This document shows, piece after piece, positions 1 through 7,929 of a stretch of DNA of 64,000 nt. Position 1 is the stretch's first letter; each line of letters opens with the position of its first letter. The position numbers were made by a program, and so were the translations under genes. The stretch comes from Thermococcus sp. JdF3 (GTDB taxonomy: Archaea; Methanobacteriota_B; Thermococci; Thermococcales; Thermococcaceae): NCBI RefSeq assembly GCF_012027495.1, contig NZ_SNUK01000007.1, positions 1 through 64,000 of the forward strand. Reading direction: 5' to 3'. The notes under the pieces are model-generated. The model had not been told where the DNA came from. It was given only the letters and a program-made list of their open reading frames with translations, and ran no database searches.

Positions 1-614
1 ATGTAAACCCTCTCGGCCTTTCTGCCAGCGAGGCCGAGGCCTTTGACGAGCTCCTTGGCCATCTTCGAGTTCACGTAGACGTCGGGCGCGCGGTTTCTGT
101 GGAGTCTCTCCCTGATTTTTGCATCTGGAAAGAGCCTCTCCGTAAGCTCCATGAAGCGCTTTCTAAGCTTTGCGTCCGTGTTCGTGAAGGTTATGACGTT
201 GCTCTGCGCGTCGGCGTGGCCGTCGCCTATGAAGTATCCGAGCCACTCGGCGAGCGGATCCTCCTCGAGAACCGCGGGGAGGAAGCGCGGGACGGCGAGC
301 CTGTCGCCAGGTTCCAGCTCCTCCGCTTTCACCCACTCGATTCTGCCGTTCTTTCTGTTAACGAGGAGGGGGTGGTAGGGCGTTACCTTGAGCTCCCTCC
401 CGAGCCCCGTCCTTATCCTGACAAGCTCGTTCGTCTTATCCTTGTAAACGTACTCCACGGGAAGTTCCCTAAGCCTGCCGTCCTCGTCAATGCCAAGAAC
501 CTTAAGGCCCTTAACCGGGGTTGGCCCGAACCTGCCGTTGCCGATCCTCTCAACGAGCTCCCCGATCGTCGTCAGCTCGCCGTTGGCGATGACCTTCGCG
601 TCCCCCGTGAGGCA
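1..614 (-). mobile_element. Intein in the RfcS Walker A motif (partial)
   Basis: The protein splicing element begins at Cys codon 614-612, directly after the Lys of GPPGVGK. Visible are the splicing N-block (CLTGDAKV), the block-B-like VTPYHPLLV with its His, and a dodecapeptide homing-endonuclease block [15 protein letters not shown] inteins at this P-loop position are known in Pyrococcus and Thermococcus. The C-terminal splice block and the second endonuclease motif lie outside the window, so whether the endonuclease is complete cannot be judged. Confidence 0.9.
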
Positions 615-791
615 CTTCCCAACGCCGGGCGGGCCCGCGAAGAGAAGGTGCGGCATGGAACCGGTTCTGGCGTAGTGCTTCAGCCTTTTGACGATATGAG
701 CCTGACCGACGATGTCATCGAGCCTCGCGGGCCTGTATTTCTCAACCCACGGCTTTTCAAGGATCCTAACTTCCTGAACATCATCCGGCAT
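1..791 (-). CDS. rfcS: Replication factor C small subunit with intein (3' part beyond window)
   Basis: Clamp-loader small subunit: an AAA+ ATPase that, with RfcL, loads PCNA onto primed DNA. The 263 codons visible on the minus strand open with an RFC N-terminus ([20 protein letters not shown]) and reach the Walker A motif GPPGVGK at about residue 59. There the host sequence stops and an intein begins with Cys ([14 protein letters not shown]). Further on is a LAGLIDADG-type homing endonuclease block ([12 protein letters not shown]). The gene runs off the left edge, so the intein C-terminus, the Thr that follows the insertion, Walker B and the C-extein are not visible. The start chosen at 791 has GGTGA five nt upstream; an in-frame ATG at 797 is the alternative. 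A 244-codon plus-strand frame over this region is a shadow. Confidence 0.93.
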   Translation of the reverse strand, partial: MPDDVQEVRILEKPWVEKYRPARLDDIVGQAHIVKRLKHYARTGSMPHLLFAGPPGVGKCLTGDAKVIANGELTTIGELVERIGNGRFGPTPVKGLKVLGIDEDGRLRELPVEYVYKDKTNELVRIRTGLGRELKVTPYHPLLVNRKNGRIEWVKAEELEPGDRLAVPRFLPAVLEEDPLAEWLGYFIGDGHADAQSNVITFTNTDAKLRKRFMELTERLFPDAKIRERLHRNRAPDVYVNSKMAKELVKGLGLAGRKAERVY

Positions 792-903
792 GTTCATCAC
801 CTACCCAAATCTAAACGGTACTGGGGATATTAAGGTTACCGGTGAGTGACGCTCCCATCGCGGAGCCGTGTTCAGCGGCTGCACCAAAGGGGGCACTGCA
901 AAA

Positions 904-912
904 CTTTTATAC
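904..912 (+). promoter_or_regulatory. TATA box of the kbl-like gene
   Basis: CTTTTATAC is centred 36 nt upstream of the ATG at 944. That places the expected transcription start near 934, with a leader of about 10 nt containing GGTGG. Confidence 0.6.
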
Positions 913-943
913 CTCGATGACCAAAAAACGACCGGTGGTTCTC

Positions 944-2131
944 ATGGCAAAGCTGGACTGGATTAAGGAGGAGCTCAAAGAGCTCAAGGAGAAGGGCCTT
1001 TACGTGACCATTAGAAAGCTTGAGAGTTCCCAGGGCCCCTGGGTCGTCGTTGACGGAAAGCGCGTTCTCAACATGTGTTCGAACAACTACCTCGGTCTGG
1101 CCGCACACCCCAAGATAAAGGAGGCCGCGATAAGGGCCATCCTCGACTACGGCGTCGGTGCCGGAGCGGTTAGGACCATAGCCGGTACCATGGAGCTCCA
1201 CGTGGAGCTCGAGGAGAAGCTCGCCAGGTTCAAGAAGAGGGAAGCCGCTATACTCTTCCAGAGCGGCTACAACGCCAACCTCGGCGCTTTAAGTGCTCTG
1301 CTCACCAAGAAGGACAACGGTGTGTTCATCAGTGAGGAACTCAATCACGCGAGCATTATAGACGGAATGCGCCTCAGCGGCGCCCCGAAGGTCATCTACA
1401 AGCACCTCGACATGGAGGACCTCAAGAAGCGCCTCGAGGAGAACAAGGACAAGGAGAAGAAGATAATCGTCAGCGACGGTGTCTTCTCGATGGACGGTGA
1501 CCTCGCCCCGCTGCCGGAGATGGCGGAGCTGGCCGAGCAGTACGATGCCATGCTCTACATAGACGACGCCCACGGCGAGGGTGTCCTCGGTGACAGCGGA
1601 AGGGGTATCGTTGACCACTTCAAGCTCCACGACCGCGTTGATTTCGAGATGGGTACGCTGAGCAAGGCCTTCGGTGTCATCGGCGGCTACGTGGCCGGAC
1701 CGGAGGAGGCCATCGACTACCTCCGCCAGCGCGGAAGGCCGTTCCTCTTCTCAAGCGCCCCGAACCCGCCCGACGTCGCCGCGGCTATAGCTTCCGTCGA
1801 GATACTCCAGCACAGCGACGAGCTCGTCAGGAAGCTCTGGGACAACACCCACTTCCTCCAGAACGGGCTGAGGGACCTCGGCTACGACCTCGGCGGAACC
1901 AAGCACCCGATTACCCCGGTCATGCTCTACGACGAGAAGACCGCCCAGGAGTTCTCAAGGAGGCTCTACGACGAGTACAACATCTTCGCCCAGGCCATCG
2001 TCTATCCGACCGTCCCGCTCGGAACCGCGAGGATAAGGCTCGAGCCTTCCGCGGCCCACAGCAAGGAGGACCTCCAGTACGTGCTGGATGCCTTCGAGGA
2101 CCTCGGAAAGAAGACGGGCTTTTTGAAGTGA
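944..2131 (+). CDS. kbl: Glycine C-acetyltransferase / 2-amino-3-ketobutyrate CoA ligase family enzyme
   Basis: PLP-dependent alpha-oxoamine synthase family protein of 395 aa, the usual length. In threonine catabolism this enzyme cleaves 2-amino-3-ketobutyrate with CoA to glycine and acetyl-CoA after threonine dehydrogenase. Recognised by CSNNYLGLAAHP near the N-terminus, the PLP-ring contact DDAHGEGVLG and the Schiff-base Lys in GTLSKAFGVIGGY. The start at 944 is preferred over the longer frame from 842 because a TATA box lies at 904-912 and GGTGG lies just upstream. The paralogous 8-amino-7-oxononanoate synthases are close in sequence, so substrate is inferred from the common Thermococcales annotation. 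Cytosolic, transcribed divergently from rfcS. Confidence 0.9.
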   Translation: MAKLDWIKEELKELKEKGLYVTIRKLESSQGPWVVVDGKRVLNMCSNNYLGLAAHPKIKEAAIRAILDYGVGAGAVRTIAGTMELHVELEEKLARFKKREAAILFQSGYNANLGALSALLTKKDNGVFISEELNHASIIDGMRLSGAPKVIYKHLDMEDLKKRLEENKDKEKKIIVSDGVFSMDGDLAPLPEMAELAEQYDAMLYIDDAHGEGVLGDSGRGIVDHFKLHDRVDFEMGTLSKAFGVIGGYVAGPEEAIDYLRQRGRPFLFSSAPNPPDVAAAIASVEILQHSDELVRKLWDNTHFLQNGLRDLGYDLGGTKHPITPVMLYDEKTAQEFSRRLYDEYNIFAQAIVYPTVPLGTARIRLEPSAAHSKEDLQYVLDAFEDLGKKTGFLK

Positions 2132-2186
2132 TGCTACCTCTTTCTTTTTAGTACGAACAAAGAAGTGAAATATAAACAAGAAAAAG

Positions 2187-2564
2187 TCACATAAACTTAA
2201 CTCCTTGGCTACTATCAACATCAATCGTTTCAATCCATCCCGGAGGATACTCCCACATATAGATTTCAAAAAATACTGGATGACCACAATGCGGACATTG
2301 ACCCTCATATTGGATAACCATTTGTTTTTCAGGACCCATTTCTCTATTTTCTGTTACTTGTTCATCGGTTATCCACGCAGTAGCATCGAATGTCTTGCCA
2401 CATCTCAAACATTGCACAGGAACTTTGATCGAGACTAACTTGCATCCAACTGAAGTAACAGAGTAAGAGCCACCATTCTCATCAATAACTTCCCGAGTTA
2501 ACTCCCATCTGATACCATCTGGTTCATCTATGGGACATTTCAACTCAAGAACAACCTGAACCAT
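2187..2564 (-). CDS. Small zinc-ribbon protein, function unknown
   Basis: A 125-aa protein not assigned to a known family. It has a C-terminal four-Cys treble-clef or ribbon pattern, CLRCGKTF and about 40 residues later CPHCGHP, which should bind one zinc. The N-terminal half is beta-rich with isolated Cys (ELKCPIDEPDG, SVGCKLV). The start at 2564 is chosen over upstream in-frame codons because GGGTGATC stands six nt before it. The coding sequence is visibly more AT-rich than its neighbours, which is compatible with recent acquisition. It lies tail to tail with kbl across a T/A-rich 55-nt gap that probably terminates both. Confidence 0.7.
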   Translation of the reverse strand: MVQVVLELKCPIDEPDGIRWELTREVIDENGGSYSVTSVGCKLVSIKVPVQCLRCGKTFDATAWITDEQVTENREMGPEKQMVIQYEGQCPHCGHPVFFEIYMWEYPPGWIETIDVDSSQGVKFM

Positions 2565-2619
2565 AAGGATCACCCAAATATTTAATCCTGCATGATTTAA
2601 AAACATTGTCATTTGTATC

Positions 2620-3135
2620 TTAAAACTTCACCCACTCGATCTTGTAGTACACGACGTCGTTGTCCTCATCGACGACGGCCATCACCATGTTCTTCCTGAC
2701 GCCGTGGGCGACACGGACGCGGGCGGTAATGTCGTTTGGACTGAAGCGAAGGTTCTCCGGGACAACCCATATCAGCCACTGGGAGTGCTCGTCCATTCCC
2801 CGCCTGTAAACGCGGAAATGGGAGCCGAACTTGAGGGCGGACTTCACCGTGTAGCCCCTGTCGCGCAGGTCGGTGTAGACGAGGAGCTTTATGTCGAACT
2901 GGTCATCGCGCTTCCTGCCGAGCTCAACCAGCTCGCGGAAGGAGAGTTCCCTGTCACCGTCGAAGACCCTTATCTTTCCCTTTTCCATCAGGTAGGCGGC
3001 CTCTATGAGAGACAGGAAGAGCTTCCCGTTCACGACCTCCCCGAAATAGCGCTTGTTGTAGAACTGGTTTATCGCCTTCTCGCGCTCGCTGAAGACCCTG
3101 TCACCGCTGAGCTGAAAGATTATCGGTTCCTTCAA
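2620..3135 (-). CDS. endA: tRNA-splicing endonuclease EndA
   Basis: Archaeal homodimeric or homotetrameric splicing endonuclease, about 171 aa, which cuts bulge-helix-bulge structures in pre-tRNA and pre-rRNA. The catalytic triad is visible as Tyr in KFGSHFRVY (about residue 110), His in MDEHSQWL (117) and Lys in HGVRKNMVM (148). The start is taken as TTG at 3135: it overlaps the rimI stop (TTGA), and GGTGG lies six nt upstream. GTG at 3150 would add five residues. Probably cotranscribed and translationally coupled with rimI. Confidence 0.92.
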   Translation of the reverse strand: MKEPIIFQLSGDRVFSEREKAINQFYNKRYFGEVVNGKLFLSLIEAAYLMEKGKIRVFDGDRELSFRELVELGRKRDDQFDIKLLVYTDLRDRGYTVKSALKFGSHFRVYRRGMDEHSQWLIWVVPENLRFSPNDITARVRVAHGVRKNMVMAVVDEDNDVVYYKIEWVKF

Positions 3136-3635
3136 TTCCTTCCACCCCACTCGTCGGCAGGCATGAGCATGTAGTACGCATCCTCGCCGTCGGCGTAGTA
3201 ACCGATTATCCTCTTTATTTTCCTGAAGCCAAGACGTTCATATAGCTTTATGGCCTTTTCGTTGCTGACGCGAACCTCCAGGCCTATGTAGCGGGCCCCC
3301 TTGTTTATGAGCCTTTCGATGACCTCGGTGAGAAGGGCGGAGCCTATGCCGTTGCCCCGGTACGCCGGATCGACGGCTATGCTCATGATGTGGCCCTCAA
3401 GGTCCGGTCTGAGGTAACCCATGACGTAGCCGATGACCCTTCCGTTGTACTCGGCGACCAAAAAGGTGTCCGGGTTGTTTTCCAGGAAAACCAGGAAGAC
3501 ACCCCTTGGGTAGTCCTCCCTGAAGGACTCGCGCTCTATCCTCATGACATCGGGGATATCGAAGAGCCTGGCCGGCCTTATAGCCACCATGGCTAGTGGG
3601 ACCCTCCCCCCAAACTGACGGATGGAGACGCTCAT
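3132..3635 (-). CDS. rimI: RimI-like N-alpha-acetyltransferase (GNAT)
   Basis: GNAT acyltransferase of up to 167 aa. Archaeal RimI/Ard1-type enzymes acetylate protein N-termini; the ribosomal S18-alanine name comes from bacteria. The acetyl-CoA loop RGNGIGSALL is near residue 95, followed by SNEKAIKLYERLGFRKIKRIIGYY, the typical motif B end. A TATA box on the minus strand at 3655-3663 puts transcription near the ATG at 3635, giving an almost leaderless mRNA. An internal ATG at 3590 (MVAIRPARLF) is an alternative start that fits the domain better. First gene of the rimI-endA pair. Confidence 0.88.
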   Translation of the reverse strand: MSVSIRQFGGRVPLAMVAIRPARLFDIPDVMRIERESFREDYPRGVFLVFLENNPDTFLVAEYNGRVIGYVMGYLRPDLEGHIMSIAVDPAYRGNGIGSALLTEVIERLINKGARYIGLEVRVSNEKAIKLYERLGFRKIKRIIGYYADGEDAYYMLMPADEWGGRN

Positions 3636-3675
3636 ATAATATCCTACGCACCAAAGCTTTTAAGGATTGAGTAAT

Positions 3676-3704
3676 CTGACCTCCTCCCCGCCGTGAGGGG
3701 CGAG
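3676..3704 (-). repeat. Solo right-end remnant of an IS605-family TnpB element
   Basis: On the minus strand these 29 bases match the right end of the intact TnpB element at 57258-57286 with a single mismatch, both containing the CTCGCC...CTCACGGC hairpin and ending in GGTCAG. No tnpB or left end lies nearby. The copy sits between the rimI promoter and the ABC permease promoter. Confidence 0.85.
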
Positions 3705-3732
3705 ACTTTCAAAAGAAAAAGGTAACCAAAAG

Positions 3733-3740
3733 CTTTAAAC
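3733..3740 (+). promoter_or_regulatory. TATA box of the ABC permease operon
   Basis: CTTTAAAC is centred 27 nt upstream of the ATG at 3764, so the operon mRNA is expected to be leaderless. Confidence 0.6.
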
Positions 3741-3763
3741 GCCTGGACAAATAATCCGACCCC

Positions 3764-4777
3764 ATGAGGAAATGGCTCCCCGCACTGGCACTGCTCTCAA
3801 CAGCCGCACTGTTCCTGGGGGTCTACGTGGGCTCCGTGGGCATAAGCCCGTCCGACGTCACCGCCAGTATAGCCTACGGAATAAAATCGACGCTCTCTCA
3901 CTTCACCCAGACCAATCCAGGTGAAAAGCCGCGGTACTTCGTGATAATATGGGAGCTCCGCCTCCCGAGGGTTCTACTGGCCTACCTGGTCGGGCTCTCC
4001 CTCGCCTCAGCGGGCGTCGCTTCCCAGGCCCTCTTCAGGAACCCCCTGGCTGACCCCTACATCATCGGTGTTAGTGCCGGCGCCGGAATCGGGGCCGCGC
4101 TGGGTGCCATCTACGCCCCCTCGCACATGGGCTCCCTTGCCCTCGCCTCCGCCCTGCTCTCGGTCTTCATAGTTTACTCCGTCTCAAGGGTCGATGGCCA
4201 CGTCCCCGTTGACACCCTCCTCCTGGCGGGAATAGCATACGGTTTTCTGGCGAGCGCGGTAACGTGGTACCTCATCATCAGCCAGGGCGAGAGGGCGCAC
4301 GTCACCTGGATGTGGCTCATGGGAACGTTCAACGGTGCCAGCTGGGGCGACGTTGGTGGGATGTTCATCGTCTCCGCCCTGGGGACGGGCTTCCTGATAT
4401 GGAAGTGGCGCGAGCTGAACCTCATCCTCCTGGGCGAGGAAAGCATAGCACTTGGCCTCGACCTGCACCTCTACAGAAAGCTCTTCATCGGAGCGATAGC
4501 AGTTCTAACGGCCTTCGCCGTCTCAACCGCAGGAATAATCGGCTTCATCGGCCTCGTCAGTCCACACGTGATGCGTCTCCTTCTCGGCCCGAACCACAAA
4601 AGTCTGACCCCCGCGAGCGCCCTCTTCGGAGGCGTTCTCCTCGTCTTCGCAGACCTGCTCGCCAGAACCGTCGCAAAGCCGACAGAACTGCCGGTGGGCA
4701 TCATAACCGCCCTGATGGGGGCGCCCTTCTTCCTGTACCTTCTGATGAAGCACAAGAGGGGTGAGCTGTACTCATGA
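3764..4777 (+). CDS. FecCD/BtuC-family ABC transporter permease
   Basis: A 337-aa polytopic membrane protein, the usual length for the iron-siderophore/cobalamin/heme importer permease family. The N-terminal helix follows the start directly. Family landmarks are the LPRVLLAYLVGLSLASAG segment, NPLADPYIIGVSAGAGIGA (the BtuC NPLA-P-LGVS-GA motif) and, near the C-terminus, GIIGFIGLVSPHVMRLLLGP, the coupling region that contacts the ATPase. Pairs with the overlapping ATPase gene downstream. No substrate-binding lipoprotein lies in this window, so the substrate (cobalamin, Fe-chelate or heme) cannot be stated. Confidence 0.93.
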   Translation: MRKWLPALALLSTAALFLGVYVGSVGISPSDVTASIAYGIKSTLSHFTQTNPGEKPRYFVIIWELRLPRVLLAYLVGLSLASAGVASQALFRNPLADPYIIGVSAGAGIGAALGAIYAPSHMGSLALASALLSVFIVYSVSRVDGHVPVDTLLLAGIAYGFLASAVTWYLIISQGERAHVTWMWLMGTFNGASWGDVGGMFIVSALGTGFLIWKWRELNLILLGEESIALGLDLHLYRKLFIGAIAVLTAFAVSTAGIIGFIGLVSPHVMRLLLGPNHKSLTPASALFGGVLLVFADLLARTVAKPTELPVGIITALMGAPFFLYLLMKHKRGELYS

Positions 4778-5499
4778 CGATGAGGCTGGAGGTTAGGGTT
4801 TCCTTCGCCTATGGCGAGAGGGAGGTCCTGAAGGGCGTCGAGTTCACGGCGGAGATGGGGGAGCTCCTCGCGATAATCGGGCCGAACGGTGCCGGAAAGA
4901 GCACCCTGCTGAAGGCCATGGTCGGGATTCTGAGACCGAGGGGGAGCGTGAGGCTCGACGGAAGGGACCTGCTCTCAATGAGGCCGCCGGAGAGGGCAAG
5001 GCTCATAACCTACGTCCCGCAGAGCTCCTTCCCCGAGTTCGCCTTCACCATCGAGGAGTTCGTTGAGATGGGTGCCTACGCAACCAGGGGCAACGTTGAG
5101 GCGGCTTTAAAGCGCGTCGGCCTCTGGGAGCGCAGGAAAGAGCCGGTTACGAACCTGAGCGGCGGCGAGTACCAGCTGGCCCTCGTGGCCAGGGCGCTTG
5201 CGCAGGGGAGCGGGGCAATACTCCTCGACGAGCCGACGAGTCACTTAGATATAAACCACGCCCTCATGGTGATGGAGCTGCTGAAGGGCCTCAAGGAGGA
5301 GAAGATAATCGTGGCCGTTCTCCACGACCTCAACCTGGCGCTCCGCTACGCGGACAGGCTGGTCCTCTTGAAGGAAGGAGAAAAGTACTGGGAGGGGAAG
5401 CCAGGGGAGCTGAAGCCGGAGACTATTGAGGAAGTCTACGGCGTGAGGACGAGGATAGCTGAGGTGGACGGCCACCGGGTTCTTCTAGCGGGGATTTGA
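4774..5499 (+). CDS. ABC transporter ATP-binding protein (FepC/BtuD type)
   Basis: Nucleotide-binding subunit of 241 aa that powers the upstream permease. Walker A GPNGAGKST near residue 37, Q-loop at VPQSSFPEF, signature LSGGEYQLALVARAL, Walker B ILLDEPTSHLD and the H-loop His in AVLHDLNLALRYADR are all present. The start overlaps the permease stop as ATGA. The last 14 codons are also found, diverged, at 7182-7226 behind an inserted gene, where they form a decayed duplicate. Confidence 0.93.
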   Translation: MTMRLEVRVSFAYGEREVLKGVEFTAEMGELLAIIGPNGAGKSTLLKAMVGILRPRGSVRLDGRDLLSMRPPERARLITYVPQSSFPEFAFTIEEFVEMGAYATRGNVEAALKRVGLWERRKEPVTNLSGGEYQLALVARALAQGSGAILLDEPTSHLDINHALMVMELLKGLKEEKIIVAVLHDLNLALRYADRLVLLKEGEKYWEGKPGELKPETIEEVYGVRTRIAEVDGHRVLLAGI

Positions 5500-5610
5500 A
5501 AGTCAGTATAAGAGATGGCCGGGAGGAGTCAGTTGCATTATTTTCCTACATACTACTCAGGCCCCAAACGAACGAAAGGCCCATCAGGTTTTCCAAGTTT
5601 TGAAAGTAAA

Positions 5611-5619
5611 TTTTATAAA
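5611..5619 (+). promoter_or_regulatory. TATA box of the inserted secreted-protein gene
   Basis: TTTTATAAA in an AT-rich stretch about 38 nt upstream of the ATG at 5653. The expected transcription start is near 5641. Two copies of ATTAATATGG follow the box. Confidence 0.5.
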
Positions 5620-5652
5620 TTAATATGGAGCAATTAATATGGGGAACTTCTC

Positions 5653-7083
5653 ATGGTGAGAAAGAAACCCCTGTTAGTAGTCTTATTGCTGATCCTCCTG
5701 GGAGGAACCACAGTAGGGGCCTTAAACTACACGGCAGGCAACGAAGACTCCGTAACCAGGGTACTCGGCTACGACGTGTACAGGATCGAAGGCTCAGGCA
5801 ACTACATCATCTACTATCCCCTGCCCAACGGAAGCGTTAAAGTTCTGAAGAATGGAAAAGCCGGCGGCTTCTTCCCGACCTTTGTCAAAGTACCCAGGCA
5901 CGAGTGGATAAAGGAACTTTCAACGGGTGAAAAAGCCCTCTACGCCCCACCAACTCCCCTAATACTCTACATCACGGAGGACGGAAAGCTGGGAGTGAAA
6001 AGCATAACTTCAAGCAGAATCAAGCTCGAAAGCGAAAAGACGCTGAACCTGAAGGGAGACTATCAAGTTCAAGCAAAGGGCTCATGTCCAAGGGGCTGGA
6101 TAGACTTTGGAGGAAGGTACTGCATCGATCCACAGTGGAGTCTTCATTTTGACAGCAGGGCAAAATCAAAAACCTTCAACGAATGGGTCTCAGTAATGGG
6201 ATTGAAAATCGAAAATTGGGCCGCAGATAGAGTTAACTACAACTGGCTTTTGCATCTCAGTGAGAGCACATACAGCTACTGGACGGTTGGAATTGACGCG
6301 GGGCCCTTCACAGTACTCAGCACGACAATAGGAGAACACTTCAGAGGATGGGAACTGAAAGTTGGATACTACAGCGACGGAAATCTCCCAATCAACTCCG
6401 ATGACTGGGAGAGGTATCTCAACATCAGGGTGGAGTACATTGTGGCCCACGCCAAAGTTCCGGCGTACGACAAGGTTACGAGGAAGTACACCGACATTCA
6501 GATAGCGCAGACGTACCTAATGAAAATCCACAGCACGGGGGAGTATAAAATCGTGGAGTCAAACGATGGCCGCAAGCTTACCACGGAGTCCCCCGGAAGC
6601 AATCCCCCCAAAATTACCGCAACTCCAAACATATGGGCAATTCCAAAGGACTGTGAGTGGAATAGGACCCTGATACCTCCCCGCACATCAAAACTCGCCA
6701 TATCCGTGTGGCAAACCCAAAGCAATAGCTTTAAATCAAGCTCCAGCTTCAGCATTCCAATTGGTTCCTTGGCGGGCAGGTACCTGGCCAACACAAATCC
6801 CCAGCTGGGAAAACTCGCCAACGCTTTGAGCATCACAATTGGATTCCACAAGCACAACAATGCCAAGTCAGAAGTGGCGTACACGTTAAGCGTGGATAGC
6901 AGGAAGAGCTGCTATGCAATGTACAGTGTTCTGAAAGTGAGGCGTGAAGGAAATGGAGCGAGGGTAACGGTTCCACTGGTGTTCGGTGTCGTAACCGACG
7001 GCAAGGTACCCTCACCACCGTGCAACCCAAGAACGGGGGTATGCGTGGACTCCACGAACCCATGGGGAAGAGAAGGAGACTAA
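5653..7083 (+). CDS. Secreted protein of unknown function
   Basis: A 476-aa protein with a clear N-terminal signal or anchor segment (KKPLLVVLLLILLGGTTVGA). The rest is hydrophilic and rich in beta-branched and aromatic residues, with eight scattered Cys that could form disulfides (for example SCPRGWIDFGGRYC and a C-terminal PPCNPRTGVCVD). No family recognised. Its only similarity to anything in the window is a general one to the secreted protein at 16099-17223 (signal peptide, about 375-475 aa, aromatic-rich), and homology is not claimed. The gene and its AT-rich upstream region separate the ABC ATPase from a decayed copy of that ATPase's 3' end, so it appears to have been inserted. Likely extracellular or membrane-tethered. 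Confidence 0.75.
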   Translation: MVRKKPLLVVLLLILLGGTTVGALNYTAGNEDSVTRVLGYDVYRIEGSGNYIIYYPLPNGSVKVLKNGKAGGFFPTFVKVPRHEWIKELSTGEKALYAPPTPLILYITEDGKLGVKSITSSRIKLESEKTLNLKGDYQVQAKGSCPRGWIDFGGRYCIDPQWSLHFDSRAKSKTFNEWVSVMGLKIENWAADRVNYNWLLHLSESTYSYWTVGIDAGPFTVLSTTIGEHFRGWELKVGYYSDGNLPINSDDWERYLNIRVEYIVAHAKVPAYDKVTRKYTDIQIAQTYLMKIHSTGEYKIVESNDGRKLTTESPGSNPPKITATPNIWAIPKDCEWNRTLIPPRTSKLAISVWQTQSNSFKSSSSFSIPIGSLAGRYLANTNPQLGKLANALSITIGFHKHNNAKSEVAYTLSVDSRKSCYAMYSVLKVRREGNGARVTVPLVFGVVTDGKVPSPPCNPRTGVCVDSTNPWGREGD

Positions 7084-7139
7084 ATCTCCATTCCCTATTT
7101 TTAGGGTGCAGGAGCACCGGCAGAGACGGTCCTGGGGGT

Positions 7140-7226
7140 AGAACGCTGGATAACTGAAGACGTCCACATGGAAAGGCCAAGATAGCGGAGGTGGACGGTC
7201 ACAGGGTTCTTCTCGCCAGCGTCTAG
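7140..7226 (+). pseudogene. Decayed duplicate of the ABC ATPase 3' end
   Basis: Codons 7182-7226 read [14 protein letters not shown] followed by TAG. The intact ATPase ends [14 protein letters not shown] (5455-5499); 31 of the first 36 bases agree, including silent changes. Weaker similarity, with a one-base shift in frame, continues back to about 7140 (ITEDVH against TIEEVY). There is no start or P-loop, so this is a fragment left by a duplication or insertion event. Confidence 0.75.
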
Positions 7227-7232
7227 CAAAGG

Positions 7233-7239
7233 TTTAAAA
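7233..7239 (+). promoter_or_regulatory. TATA box of psmB
   Basis: TTTAAAA is centred 37 nt upstream of the ATG at 7273. The predicted transcription start is about 7262, and the short leader carries AGGGGTGAG. Confidence 0.6.
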
Positions 7240-7272
7240 CCCGGCGTGAGAAGAAGGGTCAGGGGTGAGAGA

Positions 7273-7875
7273 ATGGAAACGAAGAAAACCGGCACCACCA
7301 CCGTGGGAATAAAGGCCAGGGACGGTGTCGTTCTGGCCGCGGATACGCAGGCTTCCCTCGACCACATGGTCGAAACGCTGAACATCAGGAAGATAGTCCC
7401 AATCACCGACAGGATAGCGATAACCACCGCGGGAAGCGTCGGCGACGTGCAGGCCCTCGCGAGGATGCTCGAGGCGGAGGCGAGGTACTACCAGTTCACC
7501 TGGAACAGGCCCATGAGCACCAAGGCGATGGCCAACCTGCTCAGCAACATACTCAACGAGAACAAGTGGTTCCCCTACCTCGTCCAGATAATCATAGGGG
7601 GCTACATCGAGGAGCCAACCCTCGCCAACCTCGACCCGATGGGAGGGTTAATCTTCGACGACTACACGGCGACTGGCTCCGGCAGTCCCTTCGCCATAGC
7701 CGTCCTTGAGGACGGTTTCAAGAAGGACATGAGCGTCGAGGAGGCAAGGGAGCTCGCCATCAGGGCCGTCAGGACTGCCGGAAGGCGCGACGTCTACACC
7801 GGCAGCAGGAAGGTTCAGGTCGTCGTCATCACGAAGGACGGCATGAAGGAGGAGTTCGTTGAGTTCAAGGGGTGA
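7273..7875 (+). CDS. psmB: Archaeal proteasome beta subunit
   Basis: Catalytic subunit of the 20S proteasome. The first seven residues (METKKTG) are a short propeptide, and autocleavage before TTTVGIKA exposes Thr1 as nucleophile. Lys33 in the mature numbering is in LNIRKIVPI, and [20 protein letters not shown] is typical. The mature chain is about 193 aa. Start 7273 is fixed by the propeptide length and by AGGGGTGAG upstream; a longer frame from 7246 would lengthen the propeptide. Many Thermococcales carry two beta subunits; this one alone does not show whether it is beta1 or beta2. Acts in the cytosol with PsmA and PAN. Confidence 0.95.
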   Translation: METKKTGTTTVGIKARDGVVLAADTQASLDHMVETLNIRKIVPITDRIAITTAGSVGDVQALARMLEAEARYYQFTWNRPMSTKAMANLLSNILNENKWFPYLVQIIIGGYIEEPTLANLDPMGGLIFDDYTATGSGSPFAIAVLEDGFKKDMSVEEARELAIRAVRTAGRRDVYTGSRKVQVVVITKDGMKEEFVEFKG

Positions 7876-7929
7876 ACCGTTCAACGGTTGCACCAAAGCC
7901 CTTTTTAATCCTCTTTTCGAGTTGGTGGT

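Noticed and set aside
99-833. 244-codon plus-strand ORF
   Set aside because: It lies antisense to rfcS and its intein, whose minus-strand translation is a clear family match; the plus-strand frame has no recognised domain and an atypical composition.
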